Assembly: GCF_041260155.1 (NCBI RefSeq) | Contig: NW_027248277.1 | Coordinates: forward strand, 26,424,322-26,488,321 | DNA: 64,000 bases | From: Ptychodera flava | Taxonomy: Eukaryota; Hemichordata; Enteropneusta; Ptychoderidae | Direction of reading: 5' to 3' | In this document: piece by piece, positions 21,985 to 35,010 of the stretch | Numbering within the stretch: the first letter of the stretch is position 1 | Layout of the letters: each line of letters starts with the position of its first letter | The notes under the pieces: model-generated | What the model was told of the DNA's origin: nothing | Databases searched by the model: none | What the model saw: the letters and a program-made list of their open reading frames with translations, nothing else | Translations under genes and position numbers: made by a program

Positions 21985-22854
21985 CTACTGTAGACCAGTA
22001 CGCGCGCACTCGGAGTATGTCATGTGGTTGCAAGCCTGTCACACGAGTACAGTAGGACGTTCGCCCTCTATGGTCACCTCTCTCATCCGAACATGTTATG
22101 CAGAGTTGCATTGAACTTACAAGTATTACTGGTGAGACGGCGTGTGTTTTGCCTGAAAAATTTCAATAATTTTTCTGTTTTGGTAGAGCAATTGGGTGTG
22201 AATTTATTAGAATCTTTTTTTTTCTCTGATGGTGAAACAAGACAGGAACAACAGTGACACAGGATCATGTTTTACTTTCCAAGATTTTATTCATTTCAAC
22301 AATTCAAGATTACAACAAGTAACAACACAATTTTACATAATCAAACTTTCTAAGGTTAACAAAGGATGAAGAGTGAATAAAATTAACGTTTTCCTGTGGT
22401 AAAATCTTACTTAGGGAGTCGTAATTATTTACGACCTTGGGGGGGGGGGAGTCTGGGGAATTTCATAGTATTCTGAAATTTCGAGTAAACCCATGCCAAC
22501 CCAAATGCATTTGAGTAACCCAGTCTCTAACACAGAAATTTTGACTGATCCCTCCCCTCCCCCCCACTTAGACCAGTTAAATACCAAGACATGTATTTGT
22601 AACATTTACAAAACTACAGCAATAGTACAGACCTTTCATATCCTGCTGGAATATCATCGGTTACCTCATGACAGTTGAAAAAGATGTGACCGGCAAAAGA
22701 AAATTCAAAGTCACAATAAAATGTAGATACAAAAGCTCATGCTGTAACCACTATCCAACCATATAGTATTGTTTACCATACAGTATTGTTTATTTTGGAT
22801 GGGTATCATGACAAGGTTTCCACTAAGATATCTGACAGGGCAGAATTTGAAAGT

Positions 22855-23290
22855 ACAGGAGAACAGTCAGGAGGCTGGGGGGTGGGGCAGTGTCAGAGGA
22901 GTTGTACCCTCTCGTGTTGAAAATTTGAGAGATTGATGTGTGCAATAATGCAGTCTGGTGCAATATGAGAGATGTTATCAATTTGTGTAAAACTGTTAGA
23001 ACACCCAACAGGGGAAAAGTGTGAGAGGCGTGTCCCCTCTGCCACGTCGGAAATTTTGAGAAATTAATGAGTTCAATGATGCAGTCTGGTGCAATATTAG
23101 GTGTTTTCTATTTGTTTTTACTAAGTAAAACTGTCAGAACACACCCAGGGGGAGAGGAAGTGACAGGGGTCGCTCTGAGAGGTATTTCAATGCATTTTGT
23201 ACCAAAAATTGAGCAACCCCTTCTTTCTTTCCAATTTTGAACAACCTCCTTGTAGCTTTCAATTTTTTGAGTGACTACCCTCACATTCCT
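22855..23290. repeat. Diverged tandem repeat, ~131-bp period
   Basis: GCAGTCTGGTGCAATAT appears near 22950 and 23081. GTAAAACTGT(T/C)AGAACAC appears near 22988 and 23126. Each unit also has a G-rich block. About three units can be made out. Together with the G-rich run at 22441 and the related text near 7640, it looks like an old transposon interior. Confidence 0.55.
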
Positions 23291-23841
23291 CTGACCCACC
23301 CCCCAGGCCCTTATGTTAAATTACTCTAAAAGACCATAAAAATATTCTTGATGGCCTTAATTTGTGAACAACATGTACAGTAAAAGTGGTCAACTTTGAT
23401 GCAGTCTTGCTGATGCATTTTATGAGGCTTGAACTCACAATATCTACATTACTATTCGTACTAGCTTAGCAGTCATTAAAACCCCTACAAATAGGCGTTT
23501 CAACTAGCAGCGGCCTGGTATCTCATGTAGCTGTACTGTGATAATGTTCAAGAGAATCCATAGGATAGCTAGGTGTGCTCTCAATCAGGCAAAACAACAG
23601 TTAGCAATAATAACAACTGTAATAAATATCAATTTCTGCAAGTCATTTAAAATATATACCACCAAGGGCACAGTATTGCTCCTATCTGACAAACAAAAAG
23701 ACGTATTCCTATTTCCACTTATTCACTCAAAATACTATTGTGTTTGCAAAGAGTTTGAACTTTCAATTTTCATGGGCAGAATTCCGTTTTAACAGCCACT
23801 TTTCAATTTTGTAGATCAACAATAAAATTTGATGGTCCTTG

Positions 23842-24411
23842 TGTTATGTAGGTCATTTACCCCACACTCATCATGACCTGAGTTCAATTAGTCTAGAACA
23901 TTCTCAAGGTCACTGCCCTTGATGACCTAACAACCTTGAATTCAATTAGTCATGTTTGGAATGTTCTGGAAAGTTGATTAGTTGTGTAAGGGAGATAATT
24001 TTAGAACAGTAATTAGCATGTCAATAAAAGTTCTAGATTGTTCTTATATGCCTTTATAAAAGGGACGTGCTCAGCTTCCAGTCAGACTTTTGGGATCGTG
24101 TCTCTTGTGTGTTACTAAACTCCAGCAGTAGTCATTCTCAAGACTTTCAAGACCTTCACTGCCAACGCTGGATTTATACTGTGGACTTCTTGCAGTTTCA
24201 AGCCTGCAAGCCAAAGGACTGTTCATTCATCCAACTGACTGTTACAACTCTGAGACTGGAGCTTTGCCGTCCCAGCTGAGATAAGTAGTCTGTACACTTT
24301 TAAAGCTTGTACTCTATCCCTGACTTAGCAATTAGTTTTTTTTCGTAATAAATTTTGTTTAAACGGAAACTGCTGAGTTCACCCTTTTGTTCGTTTTCTC
24401 TGCACGTAACA
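23842..24411 (+). repeat. 5' LTR of the Gmr1-like element
   Basis: The LTR runs TGTTATGTAGG to CACGTAACA. A TATA-box-like TTTATAAAAG lies at about 24053-24062, and AATAAA near 24348 could serve as a polyadenylation signal, so the U3-R-U5 parts can be roughly placed. Confidence 0.92.
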
Positions 24412-24414
24412 AAT

Positions 24415-24432
24415 TGGGGGCTCGTCCGGGAT
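24415..24432 (+). other. Primer binding site, tRNA-Pro type
   Basis: The 18 bases TGGGGGCTCGTCCGGGAT follow the 5' LTR after three bases. They match the site complementary to the tRNA-Pro 3' end known from murine leukaemia viruses, so reverse transcription in this family was probably primed by tRNA-Pro. Confidence 0.8.
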
Positions 24433-24513
24433 ACGAATATTTTGAGCCGTTTGACAACATTTTGCCTGCCTTTTTAAAACTACAGTATTCTGTGAACTCA
24501 GCGAAATTTAATC

Positions 24514-25880
24514 ATGGCGGAATTTAAACCAGAGGAAATGGATGACCTTGATCAGGACACATTTGATTCCCTCAGAAAAGACGACCTCATTGCACTGGCC
24601 AATTTCCTTAAAGTAGAAGTCAAAAGATCTATGCGCAAGAGGGAAATACAGTACCGTATTGCCAAACATCTAGTTGATTAGGCCAATTTGAGGAATCCAC
24701 CCTGAAGATTATGAGCCCGAGTCTACCTCTGAACTCAGAAAATTAGAATTAGAATTGAAGACAAATTTGGAGATCAAGAAACTAGAATTACAAATGGAAA
24801 AAGAGAGACAGGCATTAGAAAAGAAAAAATACAAATGCAATTAGAAATGGAAGAAAGACAGAGAGAGAAAGACAGGCAGGAAGATTAGAAATGAACGTTT
24901 GGAGCTTGGACAGTCAGGAAAATTCTTCCCTTCAGATAAGTTTGACATCACTAAGCATTTCAGGTTAGTTCCCCCTTTCCAAGAAAAGGATGTTGATAAT
25001 ATTTCCTTCATTTTGAGAAAATTGCTCAGAGTCTGAACTGGCCTAAGGAGTCCTGGTCTATGCTTTTGCAGAGTGCTTTGGTGGGTAAAGCCAGAGAAAT
25101 TTACATTCAGTTGTCAGTAGAGCAGGCTTCAAATTATGATTCTGTGAAGGAATTAATTCTCAAGGGTTATGAGTTGGTGCCTGAAGCTTACCGTCAGAAA
25201 TTTAGGGATTGTGAGAAGGCGAAAGACCAAACTTATGTTGAATTTGCTCGAACAAAAGAACAACTGTTTGATCGCTGGTGTTCTTCTGAAAAGGTTAGTC
25301 AGAATTATGACAAATTACGACAACTTGTTTTGATTGAGGAATTTAAAAGGTGCATCCGGAGTGACATCAAGACGTTTATCAATGAACAAAAGGCAGATAC
25401 ATTAGAGTTGCTGCACGTTTGGCCGATGATTATTCATTGACCCACAAATCTTCATTTCTCAGCAAACCATCCCAGTCCTTTTCCTACAGAAACAATGCAG
25501 GTAAATTTAACTCGTCCTTTTCATCCAAGAATTTTTCAAAGGACAGTAGAAAATCAAATGACAACAGTTCACAGAGTTCAAGTAACACTTCCACATCATC
25601 AATCCCAAGTCTCAATCTCCTTCTGACAAACAGTTCGGTACACTTTCTTGTAATTATTGTAAGAAAGACGGCCATTTAATGTCAGAGTGTTTCAAATTGA
25701 AAAGAAAACGTGAAGGTCAAAGTAGTCAAAGTGGATCTAAGCCCACCGGCTTTATTTCTTCATCAACTCAATTAGAGTCTAATAATGCGTGCAACACATT
25801 TTCTGAGGTTAAACCCCTCTTATCCCCAATTAATGAGGTCAAGGTCAATTCTTCTCAAGATAGCATTATGGGTATTTTTG
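24514..25880 (+). mobile_element. gag-like region of the LTR element (fossil)
   Basis: This part starts with MAEFKPEEMDDLDQDTFDSL just after the leader. It includes a charged coiled-coil-like stretch, a capsid-like helical part near 25060-25430 and a basic Cys/His-containing region near 25650. It is broken. The assignment rests on position and composition. Confidence 0.65.
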
Positions 25881-26650
25881 AACCATTTATTCATGATGGT
25901 TTTATATCACTTTCTAGTGATTTGTCTTCCGCTACCCCTGTCAAAATTTTAAGAGATACCAGGGCTTCCCAGTCTCTTTTGTTGGCAGATACCCTGCCGT
26001 TTTCTGAAAAGTCATTTTCAGGTTCTAAAGTTCTTATTAAGGGGGTAGATTGTAATGACTACATTTCTGTTCCTCTCCATAATGTCTATTTGTCTTCGGA
26101 CTTTGTTTCTGGACCTGTGACTTTAGGTATTAGGCCTTTTTTGCCTTTTGAAGGGATTCACCTTCTTCTTGGAAACGACCTTGCTGGGGACAAGGTCATT
26201 ACTAATCCACTTGTGACTGATAATCCTAGTTTAGATCAGGATCCAGAGCCAATTGAACAAGAGATACCCGGTTTATTTCCTTCATGTGCCATTACTCGAG
26301 CCATGTCAAAGAAAACTTCCGAGAATCAAAATACTCTCAAAAATAATGTCACAGATGTTGACTTAAATGACACCTTTCTCAGTCAGGTGTTTGACACGGA
26401 TCATTCCGTTATCCCTCGTGGATTTGAAACTTCCAGTAAAACTTCTGCTGACCAAAGTCAGACATTTTCTAGATCAAATCTCATTGCAGAACAACACAAA
26501 GACCCAGATATTTTGTCTTTGTTTGACAGGGTAGATGATGAAGGTAAAACTTCAGATAGCTCTGTTTCCTATTATACAAAATCTGGTATTCTCATGCGTA
26601 AATGGAGACCTCCAGATGTTTTGGTTGATGACGATTGGGCTATAAAACAA
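25880..26650 (+). mobile_element. Protease region of the LTR element (fossil)
   Basis: The text near 25940-26190 resembles a retropepsin domain: a KILRDTRAS segment at the usual catalytic place, then hydrophobic strands ending in HLLLGNDLAG. It sits between gag and integrase, as in Gmr1 elements. Confidence 0.55.
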
Positions 26651-26686
26651 TAAATTGAGGTTCCAAAGCCCTATCGTGCTGAAATA

Positions 26687-27880
26687 TTGTGCCTGGCCCA
26701 TGAAACCCCCTGGGCTGGTCACTTAGGAGTCAGGAAAACTTATCATAAAATTCTCAGTCACTTTTATTGGCCTAATCTCAGGCAGGATGTAACACATTTC
26801 TGTAAAACTTGTCACATATGTCAAATGGTAGGAAAGCCAAATCAGACCATTCCAAAGGCCCCTTTACAGCCGATTCCTGCATTTCAAGAACCATTTAGTA
26901 GGATACTAATAGACTGTGTTGGGCCCCTACCAAAAACAAGATCAGGAAATGAGTACATGCTGACAATAATGTGTACATCAACTCGGTTCCCAGAAGCCAT
27001 ACCACTGAGAAACATAAAGACAAAGACTATAGTGAGAGCTTTAGTCAAATTTTTCACTTTATTTGGCCTCCCTAAATGTGTCCAGTCCGATCAAGGCTCC
27101 AACTTTATGTCTGGTATTTTTCAACAAGTAATGGATCAGCTAGGCATTAAACAGTACAGGTCATCCGCCTATCATCCAGAAAGTCAGGGTGCTCTTGAGC
27201 GATTTCATCAAACTTTGAAAAACATGATTAGGACCTACTGTTTTGACACAGAGAAGCAGTGGGATGAAGGAATTCATTTTCTGCTCTTTGCTGTTAGAGA
27301 GTCAATTCAAGAGTCTCTTGGTTTTAACCCATTTGAGCTTGTATTTGGACATACAGTCCGTGGCCCACTCAAGCTCGTTAAAGAGAAATTCTTATCAGAC
27401 GATGATGATTGTCTGAATATTTTGCAAAATGTGTCAGATTTTCGTACAAAACTCTCTAAAGCATGTGAATTAGCCAGAGAAAATCTTGAGTCATCTCAGC
27501 AGTCAATGAAAATCAAATACGATAAAAGCACCTCAAAACGGAAGTTTGAACCAGGTCAAAAAGTTCTTGTTCTACTTCCAATTCCTGGCAAACCACTCCA
27601 TGCTCGTTACTTTGGGCCATACCTAATTGATAAAAAATTGAGCGATTTAAATTACATCATAATAACACCTGACAGGCGAAAACAAAAACAGCTATGTCAC
27701 ATAAATATGCTTAAGCCATATTTGGATAGGGATAATCCTACTATAACTCAGCCTGTCAGTGCAGTCAGTTCAAACCATTATGAAGATAGTGATACTGAAA
27801 CTGACTTGAGTGAAAATACTCTAACTCAAAGCTGGGCTCGGTCAAGCTTCAGAACTCAGAAATCCTGGAGAAGCTGGAGT
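26687..27880 (+). mobile_element. Integrase region of the LTR element
   Basis: An N-terminal HHCC zinc-binding part contains GHLGVRKTYHKIL and CKTCHICQ. The catalytic core follows with D, D and E in IDCVGP, SDQGSNF and PESQGALERFH. A C-terminal DNA-binding segment includes GQKVLVLLP and ARYFGPYLI. It precedes reverse transcriptase, the reverse of the canonical Ty3/gypsy order. Confidence 0.9.
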
Positions 27881-27889
27881 CTACAAAGT

Positions 27890-29269
27890 TGGCACACCTC
27901 CAGCCAGAACAACAACAACAGGTGAAAGAACTGCTCCACGAATATAAACACCTGTTTCAAGATGTTCCAACGAGGACAAACGTCATCTATCACGACGTTG
28001 ATGTTGGGGACAGTAAGCCTGTAAAACAACATCCATACAGACTGAATCCAACAAAAGCGAAATATCTCCAGAAGAAGTCAAATACCTGCTGGACAATGAC
28101 TTTATTGAACCCAGTAAAAGTAACTGGAGTTCGCCGTGCATACTTGTTCCCAAATCAGATCACAGTTATCGCATGTGCACGGACTTTAGGAAGGTCAACA
28201 CTTTAACAAAGACAGACACTTTCCCAATCCCGAGGATTGATGACTGCATCGACCGAGTGGGAAAAGCCAAGTATGTGACAAAATTTGACCTACTGAAGGG
28301 ATTTTGGCAAGTCCCTCTGACGGATCGTGCTCGTGAAATATCCGCCTTTGTTACACCAGACGGATTGTTCCAGTACAAGGTGATGCCATTCGGAATGAAG
28401 AACTCTCCGGCAACGTTCCAACGGATGATCAACGACGTCATATCCGGGCTAGACGGGTGTGCAGCTTACGTTGACGACGTAGTCCTGTATAGTGACACCT
28501 GGGAGGAACACATCAAGCTCATGCGAAAGTTCTTTGAGAGACTGAGCAAAGCAATGTTGACTGTCAACCTTGCCAAATCTGAGTTTGGTTGGGCAAGGGT
28601 AACTTACCTCGGACATACTGTAGGACAGGGTGAGGTAAAACCTGTTGATGCCAAAATCAGTGCCATTTCAAGTTTTCCCATACCAACTGCAAACGACAAC
28701 TGATGCGCTTTCTCGGTATGGCTGGTTACTACAGAAAATTCTGTCCAAATTTCTCCACAATTACTGAGCCTTTGACTAACTTACTTAAAAAGAAAGTAAA
28801 GTTTGTTTGGTCAGAGCAATGCCAACAGGCATTTGATACACTTAAAGCCATACTGCAAAGTGCTCCAGTGTTGTCTGCACCAGATTTCACTTTGCCATTC
28901 AAATTAGCTGTGGATGCTAGTGATACGGCTGCTGGTGCTGTTTTATTGCAAGAGGATAGTCATGGGGTAGATCATCCTGTTTGCTATTTTTCACGCAAAT
29001 TTAACAAATCCCAGAGAAACTACTCTACAATTGAAAAAGAGTGTTTATCTTTGATATTAGCTTTACAGCATTTTGAAGTTTATGTTACTTCTTCAAATCA
29101 GCCAATAGTGGTTTATATTGATCACAACCCTCTTGTTTTTCTGCAGAAATTTAAAGGCAAAAATCAGAGATTGCTAAGATGGAGTTTAATGTTACAGGAG
29201 TTTAATCTTGATATTAGACATATCAAAGGCAGAGACAATTTAATTGCAGACTGTCTTTCTCGTATTTAG
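27890..29269 (+). mobile_element. Reverse transcriptase and RNase H region of the LTR element
   Basis: The reverse transcriptase contains the Ty3/gypsy signatures TKFDLLKGFWQVPL, MPFGMKNSPATFQ and the catalytic YVDD near 28470. RNase H follows with LAVDASDTAAGAVL near 28910 and ends with DNLIADCLSRI, typical for gypsy elements. The region is broken. Confidence 0.9.
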
Positions 29270-29401
29270 AGTTCATTGTTGTTCACTTTCAAGAAGTTTT
29301 ACTTTAGAAAAAAAAAATTCGAGTACTTAAATCTTTTAAAAGATAACATTTCCAAAAGAAAGATTTTTCTTTGAAAAATTTTCTTTTTTGAAGACGGGGT
29401 G

Positions 29402-29973
29402 TGTTATGTAGGTCATTTCCCCCACACTCATCATGACCTGAGTTCAATTAGTCTAGAACATTCTCAAGGTCACTGCCCTTGATGACCTCACAACCTTGAA
29501 TTCAATTAGTCATGTTTGGAATGTTCTGGAAAGTTGATTAGTTGTGTAAGGGAGATAATTTTAGAACAGTAATTAGCATGTCAATAAAAGTTCTAGATTG
29601 TTCTTATATGCCTTTATAAAAGGGACGTGCTCAGCTTCCAGTCAGACTTTTGGGATCGTGTCTCTTGTGTGTTACTAAACTCCAGCAGTAGTCATTCTCA
29701 AGACTTTTCAAGACCTTCACTGCCAACGCTGGATTTATACTGTGGACTTCTGTGCAGTTTCAAGCCTGCAAGCCAAAGGACTGTTCATTCATCCAACTGA
29801 CTGTTACAACTCTGAGACTGGAGCTTTGCCGTCCCAGCTGAGATAAGTAGTCTGTACACTTTTAAAGCTTGTACTCTATCCCTGACTTAGCAATTAGTTT
29901 TTTTTCGTAATAAATTTTGTTTAAACGGAAACTGCTGAGTTCACCCTTTTGTTCGTTTTCTCTGCACGTAACA
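29402..29973 (+). repeat. 3' LTR of the Gmr1-like element
   Basis: It is nearly identical to the 5' LTR and preceded by a purine-rich GAAGACGGGG tract. The 3' flank begins CTTG, matching the four bases before the 5' LTR. Confidence 0.92.
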
Positions 29974-32184
29974 CTTGCTTGAAATGTTAAGATTTACTCA
30001 GAGTTAAGTTATACACAAGTTGTTTGTGTAAGTAAGTTTGTGTGGTGAAGTTACCTGATATTATCATTCATCACTCATCTTATTCAATCTACACATGATT
30101 TCACTCGGCTGCCTTCATCTTTGTGAAGATTTACTTAATTAAGTGATACCATGACAGGTTTTTTTGTTTATGTAACATAATGATTGGAACTGATACAAAT
30201 AAACTGGAGTCTGTTTTATTGGTATGGTGCATCTTGCCATATGCCTTGGATTGAAATCCCTCATCAGTGTATGGGGTTTCCTCCATGAAATATTTGCTAA
30301 AGTTGATCCACTACATAAAACATAAGCTCACAACTTTTTTCTAGATCATATTTCACTACAAATTGGCATCAAATAAAACTACATATTTCAGTGTCTTCAA
30401 AATTGATTTACAAGGTATTCCGGGTTGGAATAGGTCATTCAAGCTTGCGGACTAATATATTGGCTCCAAAAACAAAAAATCATTGGTTCCCCCAGTTTGA
30501 AAAATGATTTGGCTTAGGTAGTCTCCAGGGATTTTTATAAGAAAATGCAAAGCTATCAGATAAACACCAATGAGACAAAAGCACTTTTTGACCGAAATTG
30601 ACAAAAATTGCTCCAAAAATACAAAATTTTGCATTTTCTCACTGTATAAAAATATCTGACTTAAGTCATCCTAAGGACCTGTATACTGAATATCAAAAAG
30701 TCTGACAAGGAGTTTTGAAGAAAAAAATAGATCTACAATGACAAAAATAATCTCAAAAATACAAAGTTGCATATCTTGGCACGATTTTACAAAATCTTAT
30801 TGCTGCCATCCTAAGGGACATGTATAATCAATATTAATGTGTCTGACCAGAACTTTTGAATGATATTTTTGGTTAAATATGACAATAATTGCCTTAAAAT
30901 TTAAGTTTTAAAATATTTCATAACAATATGAACAAATGTCAATAAGGTTATCCCTGCAGAACAGTATTTTAGATTTCTGTGGCAATACTAGAGTTTATTT
31001 GCTTCTTCAAGCATAACCATTCTTTTCCTTGACATAAGGTAAACTTCAGCCTCCTCCAACAACACAATTGTGATGTAGTCTACAACAAACCTGAGTGAGA
31101 AAAATAGAAATATAGATATATATTAATACATTTTTGTATATTTCAAATGCTATGCTGACAAGCTAAATATTGATTTTTTAGCAATCTTTTTGTAGTAAAA
31201 TAACAACTTACAGTGGACAAATATAAATAATGAAAATAATATCAAAAGTAAGCATTACAGGCCCTCTAAATTTTTGAGAGTTGTAATATAATAACTTACA
31301 CATTATCCCAAAACCATTCACAGGATACAGCTCAAGTTGTAACTACAAAATGGTACACCAATGTGAGTAGCAACATATGAACATAATACCCTACTTACAT
31401 TGACGTTTCTTTCACATTCCTCTTCCATCTGTTGTTAAGGCAGTGTCATATCATTCAAAGATACTGTCAAAACAAACAGAAATCCATTATTACATCAGAA
31501 TGAATAAACACTGTTAACAGACGTTTCATATTAAAAAGTATTCTTTTTTAATACTCTCTGTTTTCAACAGACATGCCATAAACCTTCAAAAGACACAGTT
31601 TATGTTTACTTTGCATATAAAAATGATATTAGTCTTGCAATGGTTATGTATAAGTGGAGCTGACAACAGTTGCCCACAATGGGCAGTGACACATATGATT
31701 TGAATAAAATATCACTTTTAACATGGTCGTCATTTCCTTCTTTTGGCAGGTTACATCTGAACATATTTTACAGTACATGATCCTCATACAAATTAAAATG
31801 CCTCTTATTCAAAATGTAAGAACTTTATTGCCAATCAAAAAAAGTTTTGTTTAACAACATTTAATAAAAAAATGTGAAAATCTAAGAAAGTTTGACCAAG
31901 TCAGTATGGAGTTAAATTGTTTGGAAATCTTGAAATTGGAAGAATAGTGAAGCCAGGAAATTGGGTGATTTGCAAACATTTGCAAAAATTAACACTTCTT
32001 TATCAAGCAACCTACGACTGCTTGACAGCCTTGAAGATGAACCCAAATAATAATATTTTAATCTTGGGTTAACAATTTCATTAAATTAAATGAATGTCTA
32101 CAAAAAAGTGATTTTGGTGCAAAATACCATGTGTTGGGTGCAGCGCCCCTTAATTAGCAAGTTTTATACCACTGCAAAGTCTCT
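29974..32184. other. Stretch without genes, with diverged tandem units
   Basis: No coding homology is seen. Between about 30530 and 30900 roughly three diverged units share GACAAAAATxxxCTCAAAAATACAAA and GCCATCCTAAGG-like text at about 140-bp spacing. The rest is AT-rich and unremarkable. Confidence 0.45.
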
Positions 32185-34371
32185 GTGCAACCAGGTGACA
32201 CATTCTGACTCAGCATGATCTAACAGCAGATTCCTGCATAAAATTTTGATTTGAAAACTTGAATCACTTTTAATAGCATGAAAAGAGCAAAGGAGAAACT
32301 TAGATGACAAAGCCTTATAAGGGAAAGAGAGATGTACCACATGACTCCGTGCAACCAGGTGACACATTTGACTCAGCATACTCCTAAAGCAGACGACTGC
32401 ATAAAATTTTGATTTTGAATCACTTTGTAATAGTATAAAAAGAGCAAAACCAATTAGAAAAATTAGCATTCACAGCCTTAGCACAGTAAGAGAGATGCAC
32501 CAGAGTGTCCATGCAACCAGGTGACACATGGTGACTAGCATACTCCAAATGCAGATTCTGCAAAAATATTTGATTAGACAACTTAAATTAGCTGGCGATA
32601 GCATAGAAAGATGAAAACCAATGAGAAAACTTAGAAGTCACAGCCTTAGCACAGTAAGAGAGATGCACCAGAGTATCCGTGCAATCAGGTGACACATGGT
32701 GACTCAGCATACTAAAAATGCAGTTCCTGCAAAAATTAGATTAGACAACTTAAATCAGTTGGCGATAGCATAGAAAGATGAAAACAATGAGTAAACTTAG
32801 AAGTCACAGCCTTAGCACAGTAAGAGAGATGCACCAGAGTGTCCGTGCACCAGGTGACACATGGTGACTCAGCATACTAAAAAGCAGTTCCTGCAAAATA
32901 TTTAGATTAGACAACTTAAATCAGTTGGCGATAGCATAGAAAGATGAAAACCAATGAGAAAACTTAGAAGTCACAGCCTTAGCACAGTAAGAGAGATGCA
33001 CCAGAGTGTCCGTGCAACCAGGTGACACATGGTGACTCAGCATACTAAAAATGCAGTTCCTGCAAAAAATTTAGATTAGACAACTTAAATCAGTTGGCGA
33101 TAGCATAGAAAGATGAAAACCAATGAGAAAACTTAGAAGTCACAGCCATAGCACAGTAAGAGAGATGCACCAGAGTGTCCGTGCAACCAGGTGACACATG
33201 GTGACTCAGCATACTAAAAATGCAGTTCCTGCAAAAAATTAGATTAGACAACTTAAATCAGTTGGCGATAGCATAGAAAGATGAAAACAAATGAGAAAAC
33301 TTAGAAGTCACAGCCTTAGCACAGTAAGAGAAGCACCAGAGTGTCCGTGCAACCAGGTGACACATGGTGACTCAGCATACTAAAAATGCAGTTCCTGCAA
33401 AAAATTTAGATTAGACAACTTAAATCAGTTGGCGATAGCATAGAAAGATGAAAACCAATGAGAAAACTTAGCAGTCACAGCCTTAGCACAGTAAGAGAGA
33501 TGCACCAGAGTGTCCGTGCAACCAGGTGACACATGGTGACTCAGCATACTAAAAATGCAGTTCCTGCAAAAAATTTAGATTAGACAACCTAAATCAGTTG
33601 GCGATAGCATAGAAAGATGAAAACCAATGAGAAAACTTAGCAGTCACAGCCTTAGCACAGTAAGAGAGATGCACCAGAGTGTCCGTGCAACCAGGTGACA
33701 CATGGTGACTAGCATACTCCAAATGCAGATTCTGCAAAAATATTGATTAGACAACCTTCAGTTGGCAATAGCATAGAAAGATGAAAACCAATGGCAAAAC
33801 TTAGAAGTCACAGCATAGCACACTAAGAGAGATGCACCAGAGTGTCCGTGCAACCAGGTGACACATGGTGACTAGCATACTCCAAATGCAGATTCTGCAA
33901 AAAAATTTGATTAGACAACTTAAATCAGTTGGCGATAGCATAGAAAGATGAAAACCAATGAGAAAACTTAGCATCCACAGCCTTAGCACACTATAAAAGA
34001 GAGATGCGCCAGAGTGTCTCGCATGCAACCAGGTTACACATTGTGACTCAGCATACTCAAAATGCAGTTCCTGCAAATAATTTAATTAGACAACTTAAAT
34101 CAATTAGTGATAGCATAGAAAGATGAAAACCAATGAGAAAACTTAGAAGTCACAGCCTTAGCACAGTAAGAGAGATGCACCAGAGTGTCCGTGCAACCAG
34201 GTGACACATGGTGACTAGCATACTCCAAATGCAGATTCTGCAAAAATATTTGATTAGACAACTTAAATTAGTTGGCGATAGCATAGAAAGATGATAAACC
34301 ACTGGGAAAACTTAGAAGTCACAGCCATAGCACACTAAGAGAGATGCGCCGGAGTGTCCATGCAACCAGGT
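32185..34371. repeat. Tandem satellite, ~168-bp unit, ~13 copies
   Basis: Units begin GTGCAACCAGGTGACACATG and recur near 32185, 32349, 32511, 32678, 32846, 33012, 33181, 33348, 33516, 33686, 33848, 34024, 34191 and 34361, so the period is 162-176. The central copies (about 32680-33690) are most alike, while edge copies are more diverged, the pattern expected of unequal exchange. Minus-strand open frames across it are by-products. Confidence 0.92.
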
Positions 34372-34906
34372 TTATAATGCTTTGAGCATTTTCGACCGTT
34401 GTTACTGAAGCAGTGCCATGAATACAAAAGCAAGCACAGTAGCTTTGTACGGCTTTGGACCATAACGATCAAACACTAAAGTGCTGAATCTGTCGAGGTC
34501 GATCATGATGACTGATGTATGTAGACACAGTCAGAGGCGAACTGTCATGTAGACCTGGTTTCGTCTGACCTCTGAATTTTAAAGACCCCTGAATTTTAAA
34601 ACCGCTTGCATGCTAACACCAGAGATATATGAGAAATCGTATCCTTGTGTTACAAGCCTACGATCAAGAATCGAACAGACTACTATACTTGTACTCACTT
34701 GCTTCGAAATGGCACAAATGAAAACGTGCTTTGACAACCAGAGCTAGCACAAGGTACAAGAATGCAAGGAATTACCCATGCTTGGACTTTCAACTCTGAT
34801 CTTTGACATCGAAACATAACCAAATATGGGTGTGTCATAGCCAACAACCACATGACATATTTACAACCAGATGACAGGACTCCCAAACGCGCGTACTCCC
34901 TCTATC
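34372..34906. other. Non-coding stretch
   Basis: I see nothing recognisable between the satellite and the dispersed repeat at 34907. Confidence 0.4.
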
Positions 34907-35010
34907 AAATGCTATGGCACGGTTTGTAACACAAAATGGCCGCTGACAGAATTACGGACAGACGCTGATTGGCTTATCCGTCAGTATGACCCGGGTCACT
35001 GCAACTCGAC
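34907..35010 (+). repeat. Dispersed repeat shared with 42757-42857
   Basis: The text GCTATGGCACGGTTTGTAAC followed by ACAAAATGGCCGCTGACAG is found nearly unchanged on the minus strand at about 42757-42857. The distant copy is followed by the repeat block that also occurs at 21934, so these blocks belong to one family assembled in different ways. Confidence 0.75.

Larger units (their letters stand above)
23842..29973 (+). mobile_element. Gmr1-like Ty3/gypsy LTR retrotransposon (broken)
   Basis: This is a 6.1-kb element bounded by two LTRs of about 570 bp and flanked by CTTG on both sides. It carries a tRNA-Pro-type primer site, a gag-like region, a protease region, integrase, then reverse transcriptase and RNase H, and a purine-rich tract before the 3' LTR. 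Integrase before reverse transcriptase is copia-like, yet the domains are Ty3/gypsy. That order is the known feature of Gmr1 elements in deuterostomes. By eye the LTRs differ at only about 1 percent of positions, so the insertion is young. The coding region is broken, with perhaps five to ten breaks. Confidence 0.9.

Noticed and set aside
32164-34076. Minus-strand open frames in the satellite
   Set aside because: They repeat with the unit and have no conserved protein pattern.
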